A stretch of 64,000 nt of DNA from Nitratireductor indicus C115 (GCF_000300515.1 NZ_AMSI01000002.1:310001-374000), one strand, 5' to 3'; shown: positions 27,102 through 36,577, numbered from the stretch's first letter. Notes: generated by a model from the letters alone, not told the origin. Translations and numbers: made by a program.

Positions 27102-27302
27102 TCAGGATGCAGGTTCGGCGGGCTTCGGCGTAGCCGAAACGCCGGAAGGCTCATCAGCCTGCCGCCCGAACCGCGCATCGAACTCGGAGGCCTTCTCCCG
27201 GCTCACCTTCGCAGGGTTGCCGGGCTCCACCCGCTTGCCCTCATGATCGCGCACGGCGACGGGCCAGCGGCCCGTGACGAGATCGGAATTCTTCGCCATC
27301 AC
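27102..27302 (-). CDS. Small head-tail module protein
   Basis: 66 residues; contains DSDLV-like N-terminus and KRVEPGNPAKVSREKASEFD. The motif 'K-V-S-R/D...A-S-E-F/L...GKA' recurs in the downstream end of the next gene's N-terminal part, suggesting a related fold. Overlaps the 135-residue gene by four bases. Function unknown. Confidence 0.6.
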   Translation of the reverse strand: MMAKNSDLVTGRWPVAVRDHEGKRVEPGNPAKVSREKASEFDARFGRQADEPSGVSATPKPAEPAS

Positions 27303-27706
27303 GCCGCCCCTCCATTGGATTTCTCGCTGGCTGCTTCCAGTTCCTCGATGCGCTCGGACAGGATCTGGTTGTCGCCTGCGAGCGTGTCGCGTTCGGAAGC
27401 CGTCAGCTTGAGTTGCTCCTCCAGCTCCGCGACACGGTCCTTCAGCGAGGTGACCTCATTCTCGAAGGCGGCGGTGACCGCCTGCAGTTCCTTGTCGAAG
27501 GCCGCGCGCGCGTCGGCAGAACCTGCCTGATCGCCGCCCGTCCCGCTTTCCTTGCCCTTGCCGGTCCACGGCCCGAATTCCCTTTCGAATTTCGCGGCCT
27601 CTTCGGGCGAGAGACCGCCCTTGCCGCCAAGCGGCACTTCCGAACCGGGCGGATAGCTGCGTGAGCCGAGGGTGATCGTGGTGTTGAAGCGATGCGTTTT
27701 CGACAT
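27299..27706 (-). CDS. Coiled-coil head module protein
   Basis: 135 residues. N-terminal GSRSYPPGSEVPLGGKGGLS and EEAAKFEREFGPW, then a strong coiled coil (VTSLKDRVAELEEQLKLTAS onward). Lies immediately downstream of the capsid gene. It could be a head completion or scaffold-like factor; no family assigned. Confidence 0.62.
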   Translation of the reverse strand: MSKTHRFNTTITLGSRSYPPGSEVPLGGKGGLSPEEAAKFEREFGPWTGKGKESGTGGDQAGSADARAAFDKELQAVTAAFENEVTSLKDRVAELEEQLKLTASERDTLAGDNQILSERIEELEAASEKSNGGAA

Positions 27707-27796
27707 GGAATCGTCTCCTTCAAAAGCTTGTTGCGTGCCTCCCGCAGCCCTTCGCCGAACGGAACGACCGGCGAAGGGTTGAAGGCGGCACGCGGA

Positions 27797-28828
27797 TCAG
27801 CGCACCAGGGCGAAGAGCGAGGCGTTGGGCTCGGGCATGATCGGCAGGGGTGCGGATTGCGTCTGCACGATGGTCCGGCTGGGGTTCTTCTCGGGCCACA
27901 TGTCGGGGAAGCGCTCCATGGAAAGCAGCGCCTCATTGTCGAGGATGGCGCCATAGGCAAAGTGCCCGTTGAAGCCAAACGGGTCGAAGATGCCGACACC
28001 ATAGCTCGGCCAGAAATTGTTCTTCACGCCGCCGACCGTATAGGGCTGCGAATACTGCACGAAGGTGAGCTGGCCGATAGTGCCGAGCACCGTGTGGTAG
28101 ACACCTTCGGCACCGGTCGACACCGGCCCCAGCTGGAATTTGCCGCCGTCCTGGCGACGGTTGTCAAGCGCATCGAGGAAACGCTGCGACTTCTTGAGAA
28201 GCCCGGCAGCGCCGGGCCCGAGCAGGACCGTGCGGGCGGTGAAGCCGTCCGTATCGGCCAGAAGCTGAACCCAGGCCTCAACATCGTCATAGGGATCGAC
28301 GCCCGCCTCGCCCCAGCGCGAAACACCGGCAAGGGCAATCGTCAGGGCCGGGTCGCGCCCGAAGTCCACCGTCTGCGTCGGATAATCCTCGCCCTCAACG
28401 ACGACCTGCCCGGTGCGCAGGACCTGACTGCACATGGCTTCCTCGCGCCGGGTGATGCGCAGGTCCTGGTCGTCGACCAGCATGGCGAGATTGTAGGCGT
28501 AGCGCTTCTCCGGCGTCATGTCGCCGGTGAGCCGCTCGCCGGGAATGCGGATCATGTTCTGACGCGGACGCAGCGTGTTCTGCGGCTTCACATAGGCAGG
28601 CGTAAAGCTGGTCGCCTTGAAGCCGCGATTGCTGGAATCCTTGCCTGGCACGTCGGGATGAACAAAGGGGGCGAGCTCACGATCTGGCAGGATCTTGTCG
28701 AAGACAATTTCCTCCAGATCGGAAAGCACCACCGTGCTGAACATGGTGCTGCGCAGAAAGGCCTCCGGCCGGTCGCGCGGCGGCAGGACGGCAACCAGCT
28801 CCGCCGTGTTAAGAAGAATGTTGCTCAT
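27797..28828 (-). CDS. Major capsid protein (lambda gpE family)
   Basis: 343 residues from ATG 28828 (MSNILLNTAELVAVLPPRDR). Contains NRGFKATSFTPAYVKPQNTL and YAYNLAMLVDDQDLRITRRE, and an IFDPFGFNGHFAYG block near the end; these match the phage major capsid protein E family. It forms the icosahedral shell. The gene follows decoration and scaffold genes in the same operon. Confidence 0.9.
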   Translation of the reverse strand: MSNILLNTAELVAVLPPRDRPEAFLRSTMFSTVVLSDLEEIVFDKILPDRELAPFVHPDVPGKDSSNRGFKATSFTPAYVKPQNTLRPRQNMIRIPGERLTGDMTPEKRYAYNLAMLVDDQDLRITRREEAMCSQVLRTGQVVVEGEDYPTQTVDFGRDPALTIALAGVSRWGEAGVDPYDDVEAWVQLLADTDGFTARTVLLGPGAAGLLKKSQRFLDALDNRRQDGGKFQLGPVSTGAEGVYHTVLGTIGQLTFVQYSQPYTVGGVKNNFWPSYGVGIFDPFGFNGHFAYGAILDNEALLSMERFPDMWPEKNPSRTIVQTQSAPLPIMPEPNASLFALVR

Positions 28829-28898
28829 GGGAATGACCTTTTCGGTTCGGTCGGCATCCACGCGGCTGGCGCCGGCGGACAGGGACATGGATTGAGGA

Positions 28899-29261
28899 TC
28901 AGGCGAGCGTGCGCACGAAGAGCGGCAGGCCGGCTGCGCGGAATGCGGCCTCGACGCTGTCGGCATCGTGTCCGGCGCCGAAGACGAGCTTGCTCGCGTC
29001 AAGGCCGGCGGAGGCATAGGCGGCGACCTCGATGTCGCCGCCCGAGGCATCGGCATCGAAGGCGAGCACAAGAGCAGGCACTTCCGATCCGTCTGCGGAG
29101 GCCGCGAGGGAGATCGTGTATTTGTCATCCGCCGTGATGCGGCCGAGCACGGTTCCGCGCTCATAGGCGCCGCCGGTCAGGGTGATGTTGCGCGTGATGA
29201 CCGGAATGTCAGAGACGAGAAGGTCGTTCGGCGCAAAGGTTGCAGTGTTCATGACTGTCAT
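28899..29261 (-). CDS. Head decoration protein (gpD-like)
   Basis: 120 residues: PNDLLVSDIPVITRNITLTG, then GRITADDKYTISLAASADGS and SAGLDASKLVFG. This is the pattern of lambda gpD-type decoration proteins, which bind as trimers on the expanded capsid and stabilise it. Directly upstream of the capsid gene. Confidence 0.85.
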   Translation of the reverse strand: MTVMNTATFAPNDLLVSDIPVITRNITLTGGAYERGTVLGRITADDKYTISLAASADGSEVPALVLAFDADASGGDIEVAAYASAGLDASKLVFGAGHDADSVEAAFRAAGLPLFVRTLA

Positions 29262-29320
29262 CCTCGATTGATGGCCCCATCGGGCCGTTTATGGGGAATC
29301 TCCGGCCGCAGCCGGATCGC

Positions 29321-29854
29321 TCATGCGTTGTCCGGCTTTCGCCCGTGCATCGACTGGATGGTGCGTTTCACATTGGCGACCAGAGCCTGCCGATCATTGC
29401 CCGCACCTGCGGCACTGCCCGAGCCGATCTTCGGGCTGCGCCCCTTCATGCGGCCGGCGAGGCTTCCGGTTCCGGCACTGGAGTGTTCGAGCAGTGCGCC
29501 GGCCTCCCTGGCGGAATAGAAGCGCTCCCCGAAGGCAAGCTCGGCGGCAAGGCCCGGATTGGCATCAGCCTTGGGATGGGTGAGGATGGCGCGAATGCGG
29601 CCCTGCTCGGCACGGCGCACGCGAGCGGAAGAGGCCTGCGGCTGATCCTCTTCTTCCTCGGCATTCTTGGGTCGTTCGTCATCCTCGGCAGAGGTGTCTT
29701 CTTCCTCGGATTCAGCGGCGGGCTGGTCTTCGTCTTCCTCGGCGCCGGTCTCCACCTCTTCTTCCTCGAGGTTCTCCTCCGGCTCGTTCTCAAGGCGCGA
29801 GCCCTTCTTCCGTCCACGCACGGCGGCGAGGACGCTTGCAGTCAGCGTCGACAT
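29321..29854 (-). CDS. Acidic scaffold-like head protein
   Basis: 177 residues. The N-terminal half is strikingly acidic and low-complexity (runs of Glu/Asp at about 20-75). The C-terminal half has ILTHPKADANPGLAAELAFG, as in the scaffold tail found fused to or beside S49-type prohead proteases (lambda gpC/Nu3 arrangement). It presumably guides capsid assembly and is degraded by the protease. Here scaffold and protease are separate genes 23 bases apart. Confidence 0.72.
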   Translation of the reverse strand: MSTLTASVLAAVRGRKKGSRLENEPEENLEEEEVETGAEEDEDQPAAESEEEDTSAEDDERPKNAEEEEDQPQASSARVRRAEQGRIRAILTHPKADANPGLAAELAFGERFYSAREAGALLEHSSAGTGSLAGRMKGRSPKIGSGSAAGAGNDRQALVANVKRTIQSMHGRKPDNA

Positions 29855-29877
29855 CTGTCTCTCCTTTGTCGCTGGTT

Positions 29878-30792
29878 TCAGCCGGCCAGACGGCCGAGCT
29901 CTTCTTCAAAAGCGGCAAGCACCTGGCTGGGCCGCGCAACCGCGTCAGCAAGGCCGAGGTCGACCGCTGCCTGACCGCGAAAACACTTCGCTTCCGTCGC
30001 CATGGCAGCGTCGAAGCTCAAACGACCGGCGCGGAAGCGTGAGACCGTTTCCGCGAAATCCCTGCGCATCTCCTCCATTTCGGCGAGCGCCTCTTCCAGC
30101 ACATGCTTGGGGATCGGGCCATAGGAGTTGAAATCGTCCTTTCGCGCGCCGGCCTTCATGATGGTGACATCGAGGCCCTGATTGGCGAGCCATTTGCTCA
30201 CATCGACATGCATCGAGATCACCCCGATGGAACCTGCCTGGCCGTTCCGCGGAATGACGATCTGGCGCGCGGGTGCGGCGAGCAGATAGCCGGCGGACAA
30301 GGCATGATCGGTCAGGATCGCTATGGTGGGCTTTGCCTGCGAAAGCTCAAACAGGCGCTCCGCGCAATCAAAGGCACCGGTTACCTCGCCGCCGAAACTG
30401 TCCACTTCGACAACGACACCATGGATGGAATCGTCCGTCCGGCAATCGTCGGCCTGCAATCCAATGGCTTCATAGGTGGTCTGGCCGGAGGATTTTCCGA
30501 TCCACTTGCCCTTGTTGATGAGCGTGCCCTCGACCTCGATCAGGGCAATCCTGTCCGAAAGCCGCTTCGGACCGCGGTAAACGGGCTGACCCCATCCATC
30601 GACCGCATCGCGCAGAGTGTCGCCGACAACACCGAACTGTTCACCGCCATGGATTACAGCCTCGGCATCCGGCATTCCCAGCACACGTGGACCGAAGGCA
30701 CGGGCAATCACATTGCCCTTTCCCTCATGCAGCATGAGCGGCGTGTTGAACATACGCGCCGCGATCTCGGGATAATGTGCCGCGTGGCTCAT
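29878..30792 (-). CDS. Head maturation protease, S49 family
   Basis: 304 residues from ATG 30792, overlapping the portal stop by four bases. Contains LIEVEGTLINKGKWIGKSSG, VVEVDSFGGEVTGAFDCAER, LSAGYLLAAPARQIVIPRNG and the AGSIGVISMHVDVS block, the S49/SppA-like serine protease fold with the nucleophile in SAGY. Lambda gpC homologues process portal and scaffold in the prohead. Confidence 0.88.
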   Translation of the reverse strand: MSHAAHYPEIAARMFNTPLMLHEGKGNVIARAFGPRVLGMPDAEAVIHGGEQFGVVGDTLRDAVDGWGQPVYRGPKRLSDRIALIEVEGTLINKGKWIGKSSGQTTYEAIGLQADDCRTDDSIHGVVVEVDSFGGEVTGAFDCAERLFELSQAKPTIAILTDHALSAGYLLAAPARQIVIPRNGQAGSIGVISMHVDVSKWLANQGLDVTIMKAGARKDDFNSYGPIPKHVLEEALAEMEEMRRDFAETVSRFRAGRLSFDAAMATEAKCFRGQAAVDLGLADAVARPSQVLAAFEEELGRLAG

Positions 30793-32531
30793 GCTGCCCT
30801 CCTGCGAATGGCGGGGATGCCCATCGGATGACGCCAGGCCTGCTTTTTGTCCGGCCCGTTCACCTCTTCCTCGATCTCCTCGTCGGGATCCTTGGTTTCG
30901 GTGATGGTCTCGCTCTGGGTCCGCGTTTCCGGCATCGCCGCATCGGGATCGAGGCCAAGCTTGATGTAGAAGTCGCGTTCCCGCTTCTTCTGAAGAGCGT
31001 TGACCTTCCAGTCGCGGCCCTGTTCGGCGGATTCCTGCTGCAGCGTGGACAGATTCGAGGCGATGCGCAGACCAGCCGCCTGGGCTTCCCTCTGCGGGTC
31101 GATCCAGCCGCGACCGGGCCCGATCCATTCCGCATGGCACCATGCAGCCGGGTTCTGATCGAACGGCACGGCATTGGCCGGAAGCACGATCAGACCCTTG
31201 TCAAAAATCTCTTCGAGGAAGGCTCGATAAATGCGCCCCATGAACTGCGCCGCGAAATTGTTCTTGCGGCTGGTCAGCCCCTTCCAGACTTCAAGCAGCG
31301 CCGCACGGGCCGAGGAATAATTGACCTTCGACCAGTCCATGGTGAGCTGCTCATAGGAAAGGCCCACGGCGCTCGCGATCTTGCGCAAGGCGGCATTGAC
31401 GAAGGCCTCGAAATTCGCGTTCGGATGTTCCGGACGCGTGAACTTCGCGGTCTCGCCGGGCTGCAGCGTGTTCACCCGCACGCCCGGCAGGTTGATCGGC
31501 GCCGCGTCGTAATAGGCCTGCTGCGCCTCGGCCATCGCGCCATACATGCTGCCGACAGCAGACGTGCCGTCCGCGCCGAGCGAATCCATCAGCTCGTCCG
31601 GATCGAAGGGCGTTTCGATGAACGCCGCCATCACGGCATTGAGCAATGCCGCCTGGCTCTCGAAATCCTCATAGTCCGTCGCCTGCTTGATCGAGCGGAT
31701 CACCGGCGCCCAGTTCGATGCACCGCGCGTCATGCCCGCGCGCGCCGCCTCGAAGGCATGCACGACAATCGGCCTGCCCCATTCGGTTTCCCGCTCGACA
31801 CGGTCCCATTGCCACTGGTTGGGCATGCCCATGAACACGTCGCCGGGATGCGCGCGGCGGAAGTGATAGGCTACGGCAGCGCCGTAATCGTCGATCTCGA
31901 CACCGTCGCGCAACGTCTTGTCATCCATCCGGCCCATGGGGTTTGAACACCGGCCCGGATCGACAACCTGCACCGCGGTCTGGAAACCCGGCGCATCGTC
32001 GCGCCAGATCAGGATGGCCATGGCCTCGCCATCGGCGCCGAAGCGGTGACGGGCGGCAAGCCCGAGGATGCCGGCCATGTTCTTCGAGCGCTCGGCGTCG
32101 CACCACATGTCGACATCCTGCGTATAGTCCCGCCACAGGGCCTCGATCCGGTCGGCGACTTCCTCCGCCTCGTCATAGCTGAGGTTGAGCGAGGCATAGT
32201 TCGGCTTTGCCGACAGGATCCAGCCCGAGCCGATGATGTTGTCGACGAGCCGCGTCACACCGGCGGAAGCCCAGCCGTCGTTTCGCGCCACATCGTTCAG
32301 CCGGTCGACCAGGCTCTCCCGGTCCCAGCGCAGAGCTGAATGACCCGACCAGGTGCGCGGCCTCCATTTGGCGAGCGACGGGTTGTCGTAACCTGCCCCC
32401 TGATAGGCCGTGGACGCCATCAGGCGGTTGCGCGCCATCTGTGCCCGGGCAGCCCTGCGCATGGCAGCCGGAAGCGGCGCACCGTTCGGCCCCATCAAGT
32501 CAGGAGCCTCGCCAGATACCCTCGGTGTCAT
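30789..32531 (-). CDS. Portal protein (lambda gpB family)
   Basis: 580 residues. Contains NRLMASTAYQGAGYDNPSLA, LVDNIIGSGWILSAKPN, AYHFRRAHPGDVFMG and SYEQLTMDWSKVNYSSARAA, all typical of lambda-type portals (P-B4 family). The dodecameric ring at one capsid vertex is the channel for DNA packaging. It overlaps both neighbours by four bases. Confidence 0.92.
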   Translation of the reverse strand: MTPRVSGEAPDLMGPNGAPLPAAMRRAARAQMARNRLMASTAYQGAGYDNPSLAKWRPRTWSGHSALRWDRESLVDRLNDVARNDGWASAGVTRLVDNIIGSGWILSAKPNYASLNLSYDEAEEVADRIEALWRDYTQDVDMWCDAERSKNMAGILGLAARHRFGADGEAMAILIWRDDAPGFQTAVQVVDPGRCSNPMGRMDDKTLRDGVEIDDYGAAVAYHFRRAHPGDVFMGMPNQWQWDRVERETEWGRPIVVHAFEAARAGMTRGASNWAPVIRSIKQATDYEDFESQAALLNAVMAAFIETPFDPDELMDSLGADGTSAVGSMYGAMAEAQQAYYDAAPINLPGVRVNTLQPGETAKFTRPEHPNANFEAFVNAALRKIASAVGLSYEQLTMDWSKVNYSSARAALLEVWKGLTSRKNNFAAQFMGRIYRAFLEEIFDKGLIVLPANAVPFDQNPAAWCHAEWIGPGRGWIDPQREAQAAGLRIASNLSTLQQESAEQGRDWKVNALQKKRERDFYIKLGLDPDAAMPETRTQSETITETKDPDEEIEEEVNGPDKKQAWRHPMGIPAIRRRAA

Positions 32532-32764
32532 CCGAACGTCACCCCCCTGCTTCTGGCCCGTCCGCTCGCGCGCTGCCCGAGCTGCGCCTCGAGGCGGCGG
32601 ATGAAGGCGCGCAACGATGCCCGGTTCGCAGCCGAAAACGTCACTTGCTCGCCCTCATAGGACACGCTTGCCGTGAGGCTTCCCGTTTCCAGCTTGAACT
32701 CGGCGGCGCGCGCCTTCTCGAGCTGCGCCGCAAGCGCCGCCCGCCTTTCCGGTGTCAAAGCCAT
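32528..32764 (-). CDS. gpW-like head-tail connector
   Basis: 78 residues from ATG 32764: MALTPERRAALAAQLEKARA, then LETGSLTASVSYEGEQVTFS and ASLRAFIRRLEAQL. This is the lambda gpW pattern (two helices and a beta hairpin). gpW closes the filled head and allows FII binding. Located between terminase and portal genes as in lambda. Confidence 0.85.
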   Translation of the reverse strand: MALTPERRAALAAQLEKARAAEFKLETGSLTASVSYEGEQVTFSAANRASLRAFIRRLEAQLGQRASGRARSRGVTFG

Positions 32765-32771
32765 GATGGTC

Positions 32772-34811
32772 CTATGTGTTGCGGCGCCTGGCGCGCTCTG
32801 CCCGCTGCCGCGCGGCGGCAATGAGTGCCTCCTTCGAGGCATGTTCCTTGTCCGCAGTGGCCGGTTGCTGTTCGCCCGCCACCGGGTTGATCAGGTCTTC
32901 GAGATCGCCCTGGACGGGCTTTTCCAGCTTCGACAGGCGCTCGGCGAGCATGTCCCACTCTTCGTCTGTCCAGTAGGTAACGCCCAGCCGAATCGCGCCG
33001 GCATGCGCCTGGTTCATCATGTCCAGCGCCTCGTTGCGCTGGCCCGAAGGCAGCTTCCAGACATAGCGGGGATGGCCGGAGCGCGTGCGTTCCTCGACGC
33101 GGATCTCAGATGTCACCTGCTGGTAGAAGTCATCGCCCAGCCCCACCGCAAAGCGGATATAGCCGGCGCGGTCCGGGTCTTCCTTTTTCAGGTCGCGATA
33201 GAGCCCGATCTTCATGATCGAGGCGTTGAAGTTGAAGAAGCGCGATGTCCATTTCTGCTTCTTCGGCTTGCCCTTCCGGTCGAACTCGCGCACCTGCGAC
33301 AGAAGCCGCGCATTGTCCCGGTTGTCGCCGCGCACCATGATGACGCGGGATTTCGGGTGCTTGCGGACCCAGCCCCACACATCCTCGGTATAGGCGTTGC
33401 CGTCGATGGCCGCGATATCGGCTGAGCGCTGGTTGCCCCATTCGTCCGGCCAGGTCCGTTTCAACAGCCGGTCGAGCGCGGCGCGAACCTCCGGCTCGCT
33501 GATATGACCCGAATGCGCCCGATAGCCCGGAAGATGGCTCCCGGCCCGATAGTCGACCACGCCACGGTCGATCACGCATCGATAGCGGTTTCTGCCGTAA
33601 CCGATCAGCTGCCATTCGACGCGGTCGCCCTGCACGTCCATGCCGAGGGCAAGAGCCAGGGCTTCAGCGGGGATCAGACCGCGCCTGAAGCCGGTCTCCT
33701 CGCCCCGGTCGCGCAGGTCTTCCCAGGCAACCGCCTTGTTGTCGGCTTCGAAAGGCAGGCCGAGCCAGTCGTTGAAGAAAACCTGCTCGGCCCCTGCCCC
33801 CTTTTCCTTGTCGTCCGGCCCACCCGACTGCACCTTGAGCCAGGCGCGCGCCAGGGCCTCCCAGCTTTCGAGCGGCGAATAGGCGACCCAGATGTGAAAC
33901 GAGCGGTGATAGCGCGCCCGCTCCGGATATTTGGCAACCCAATGCGCCCCGTTCTCGGGTGCGACCATCCAGGCGCGATGGTGTTCCCTGATTTCGCATC
34001 CGCAATGGATGCACACGAAATGCGCATCCTCCGGGTGCTCGGGATCGATATGATCCCGCATGTTCTCCCAGCGCAGTTCCTGCAATTCGCGGCAGTGCGG
34101 GCACGGGACGTGATAGCTCTCCTGGGTGCCCAGATGATAGTTCGTCGTGATCCGGCAGCCGGGCGATACCAGCGGCGTCGATATCTTGAAGACCTTCCGG
34201 TTGAAGAACGCCTTCGAGCGGCTGTCAGCCTGCGTTTCCGGGTCGCCCGCCTCGTTCACCGACCATTTGGCGAGATCGTCCTGAACCTGCTTGCGCGGCG
34301 AGATCATCGACAGGCCGGCCGGCGAATTCGCGCCCGCTGCCTGAATGGCGCCCCGCCCGTCGATCCGTTCCTTGTAGAGGATCGAGTTTCCGCCATCCCG
34401 GCTCGATTCGGAGAACAGGGCGCGGATCGCGTCCGTTTCCCGCACGAGCGGCATGAGCTTCGTTTTCGACCAGCGAGCGGCGTTTTCCTCGGTCGGATGG
34501 ACGTAGAGGAAATCGCACGGGTCCATGTCCATGGTCCCGAGCGTGAAGATGTTCGCCAGGATCGTGCCGCCCACCTGGGCGGACTTCCCGAGCGTCACCA
34601 CGCTGCACGGGTCTTCCGGCGAAAGGGCCTTCAGGATCTCCGAGAAGAACGGAAACAGCGCCTCGTTATACGGTCCCGGAAAGGCGGAGATGCGATCCGA
34701 GAAGACGATGTTCTGCTTGGCCCATGCCAGGTAGTCGACGGGCGGCGGCGGTGTCGCCGCATCGGAGAGCGCCTCGTATTTGAGCCGCTCGGGGTTGAAC
34801 AGCATCGTCAT
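32772..34811 (-). CDS. Terminase large subunit (lambda gpA family)
   Basis: 679 residues. The N-terminal ATPase has VVTLGKSAQVGGTILANI (Walker A-like, near 75) and PCDFLYVHPTEENAARW (Walker B region). A Cys-rich insertion (CPHCRELQELRWENM, CIHCGCEIREHHRAW) and the C-terminal nuclease (LALGMDVQGDRVEWQLIGYG) follow. It translocates and cuts concatemeric DNA at the portal. The gpA type predicts cos-type ends for this phage. Confidence 0.93.
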   Translation of the reverse strand: MTMLFNPERLKYEALSDAATPPPPVDYLAWAKQNIVFSDRISAFPGPYNEALFPFFSEILKALSPEDPCSVVTLGKSAQVGGTILANIFTLGTMDMDPCDFLYVHPTEENAARWSKTKLMPLVRETDAIRALFSESSRDGGNSILYKERIDGRGAIQAAGANSPAGLSMISPRKQVQDDLAKWSVNEAGDPETQADSRSKAFFNRKVFKISTPLVSPGCRITTNYHLGTQESYHVPCPHCRELQELRWENMRDHIDPEHPEDAHFVCIHCGCEIREHHRAWMVAPENGAHWVAKYPERARYHRSFHIWVAYSPLESWEALARAWLKVQSGGPDDKEKGAGAEQVFFNDWLGLPFEADNKAVAWEDLRDRGEETGFRRGLIPAEALALALGMDVQGDRVEWQLIGYGRNRYRCVIDRGVVDYRAGSHLPGYRAHSGHISEPEVRAALDRLLKRTWPDEWGNQRSADIAAIDGNAYTEDVWGWVRKHPKSRVIMVRGDNRDNARLLSQVREFDRKGKPKKQKWTSRFFNFNASIMKIGLYRDLKKEDPDRAGYIRFAVGLGDDFYQQVTSEIRVEERTRSGHPRYVWKLPSGQRNEALDMMNQAHAGAIRLGVTYWTDEEWDMLAERLSKLEKPVQGDLEDLINPVAGEQQPATADKEHASKEALIAAARQRAERARRRNT

Positions 34812-35431
34812 GATGCAGACCGCAATTCCGTCTCGTCCTGGTCGGCCACCATGGCCGGTGTCGCCTCGGCCTGTGTCCGGAAGGAAGCCGCAGCCCTGGC
34901 GCGGACCTCGCGGAACGCCTTCTGCAAAACCTGCTGGGCATCCCGCTCGGGAATGGCGAACTCCGCCGCCAGGGCGTTTGCCATGTCGCGCAACCCTTGC
35001 TCCATGACCTTGAAGGCCTCGCCAACCGCCCGGCCCATCTCACGGCGCGCTGCATCGGCCAGCATGTAGCGACCGCACGCCAGCGCTTCCTCGCGCTCGG
35101 CCTGGGCGGTCTTGATCCGCTGTTGCTTCAGGCGCTCAGCGGCGAGTTCGTCATGCACGGGCTCGACGGACGAACGCAGCGACGTTGCCGGCTCCGTCTG
35201 CGCGCGAACCGCCGCGCCGTTGCCGCCCAGCCGTTGCGATGGCTCCAGCGATTTGTAGAGCTGGGCCTGGGCAATCTCTGGTCGGATACGGGCAAGCCGG
35301 CCCTCGCCCTCGATGGCCTCGCCGAAGATTTTACCTTCCGCGATGTATTGCGAAACGCGGCCGGGCGTGACGCCGACAAGGCGCGCGAAGTCGCCCTTCG
35401 CCATCGTCTCGACTTTAGCGGTTTCGCTCAT
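34808..35431 (-). CDS. Terminase small subunit (Nu1-like)
   Basis: 207 residues. The N-terminal winged helix motif FARLVGVTPGRVSQYIAEGK recognises DNA, and a coiled-coil middle (ERLKQQRIKTAQAEREEALA) fits Nu1-like small subunits. It overlaps the large subunit by four bases. It should bind the cos region, probably near the start of this operon (35431..35581). ATG 35431 has only a weak ribosome site; the in-frame ATG at codon 10 is possible. Confidence 0.83.
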   Translation of the reverse strand: MSETAKVETMAKGDFARLVGVTPGRVSQYIAEGKIFGEAIEGEGRLARIRPEIAQAQLYKSLEPSQRLGGNGAAVRAQTEPATSLRSSVEPVHDELAAERLKQQRIKTAQAEREEALACGRYMLADAARREMGRAVGEAFKVMEQGLRDMANALAAEFAIPERDAQQVLQKAFREVRARAAASFRTQAEATPAMVADQDETELRSAS

Positions 35432-35580
35432 CTTTAGGCTTCGACTTTAGGCTTTCAAAATCGGCTCAGACTGCCGAAACCCCGCGGCTCGAATTACTCG
35501 CTGCGCGGGGTTGGCCAGGAAGGACCCAAAAGGCCGAACGGGGGTGTCGGGGTGACCATGACGACTATCCGTCGAGGCAA

Positions 35581-36354
35581 TCAGCGGTTCGGGCGGCGCA
35601 AGATCAGGTCGGCAGAGCGTTTGAAGTTGATGGGAAGGCGCGCCCGAGCAGTCTCGGTTGCCCAACGTTTCCAATCGAAGATGTCGGCGTAGTCCGGCGC
35701 GGTGCTGACGAACACAAAGACCGGCGTTATCGCTCCCCGCCTATCCCGCTGCCAGATACCCCGGGGAAGATTGGTCGGGCGCACCGACCCGATCCGGGGG
35801 GCGTCCTTTCCGTAGGAAACGAAATACCGCGCAGCACCGCTACGCTTTTTGGCCCTTTTGGTTCTTTCCGTTTCGTTGCCGTGCCCACTGTCACCAATTC
35901 GCAGCTGGGAAAGGATCTTCGAATATAGAGCATGCGGGACATTGCCATGAGCATTGAGCTTCAACCCTTGGGCAGGCATTGCGTATTCATGCCTCTGCAT
36001 GATCCCCACTTGAATCAACCGCTTTTCCCAACGCGTGTGCGGTCTCCGCCCGCCCCTGATCTGGGTAAGCAGGTATTTTCCGGCTGGGGTTCCCTTTTCT
36101 GCGGTTTCTTTGAAGCCGAACTCCGCGAGCATGGTCTTTTTGGTGGCCCACTTCACATAGTGCGCATTCAGCGTCCACCGTGTCGGACGGTCGAACACCC
36201 GCATCATCCATTTACGGGAATTCTTCCGGATGTCCTGCGCCGTCCAGGTCAGCGCCCTCGCCGCTGCAAACGGCAGATCGCGCCCCAGATCCCTCGCGAG
36301 CGTCTGCTCGAACTCTTTCTGGTTGAAGGTGACCGACGTTTTCATGTTCACCAC
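35581..36354 (-). CDS. Phage hypothetical protein upstream of terminase
   Basis: 257 residues, basic. Contains LPFAAARALTWTAQDIRKNS, DRPTRWTLNAHYVKWATKK, and LLTQIRGGRRPHTRWEKRL, a pattern seen in uncharacterised virion-associated phage proteins. It is separate from the overlapping late genes (150-base gap) and less GC-rich, so it may be a later addition. A dyad lies just upstream at 36360..36376. Function unknown. Confidence 0.68.
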   Translation of the reverse strand: MVNMKTSVTFNQKEFEQTLARDLGRDLPFAAARALTWTAQDIRKNSRKWMMRVFDRPTRWTLNAHYVKWATKKTMLAEFGFKETAEKGTPAGKYLLTQIRGGRRPHTRWEKRLIQVGIMQRHEYAMPAQGLKLNAHGNVPHALYSKILSQLRIGDSGHGNETERTKRAKKRSGAARYFVSYGKDAPRIGSVRPTNLPRGIWQRDRRGAITPVFVFVSTAPDYADIFDWKRWATETARARLPINFKRSADLILRRPNR

Positions 36355-36359
36355 AACCA

Positions 36360-36376
36360 GGTGTTAAAACAACACC
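36360..36376. promoter_or_regulatory. Inverted repeat between divergent genes
   Basis: GGTGTT-AAAAC-AACACC, a perfect 6-bp dyad, lies in the 31 bases between the leftward gene starting at 36354 and the rightward small gene starting at 36386. Position is that of an operator for a divergent promoter pair. No second copy was seen. Confidence 0.4.
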
Positions 36377-36385
36377 AGTATCAAT

Positions 36386-36577
36386 ATGACCATGGACAAG
36401 GTTCGAACTCTGCCCCGGATAAGGTGGAACAAACTATCTTGGCGTGATGATCGCCAGACCGTGGAGTGGTCCGCCGACAAGCCAAGACGAAGTGGTCATC
36501 TTGCCACCATGCTGTTTATCGCGCTTGTGACCATGTCAGTTGCCGGCGCATTTGCGGTAGCTTTCACATTGTCCTGA
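36386..36577 (+). CDS. Small membrane protein
   Basis: 63 residues; basic N-terminal half then one transmembrane helix at the C-terminus (ATMLFIALVTMSVAGAFAVA). Divergent from the flanking late genes, with no clear ribosome site. A lysogen-expressed small membrane protein is possible, but the gene may be spurious. Confidence 0.4.
   Translation: MTMDKVRTLPRIRWNKLSWRDDRQTVEWSADKPRRSGHLATMLFIALVTMSVAGAFAVAFTLS

Noticed and set aside
27692-29137. Long rightward frame opposite the capsid and decoration genes
   Set aside because: Opposite strand of two recognisable structural genes with tight operon spacing.
33504-35069. Long rightward frame opposite the terminase large subunit
   Set aside because: Antisense shadow of a conserved protein; composition is atypical and it crosses into the small subunit gene.
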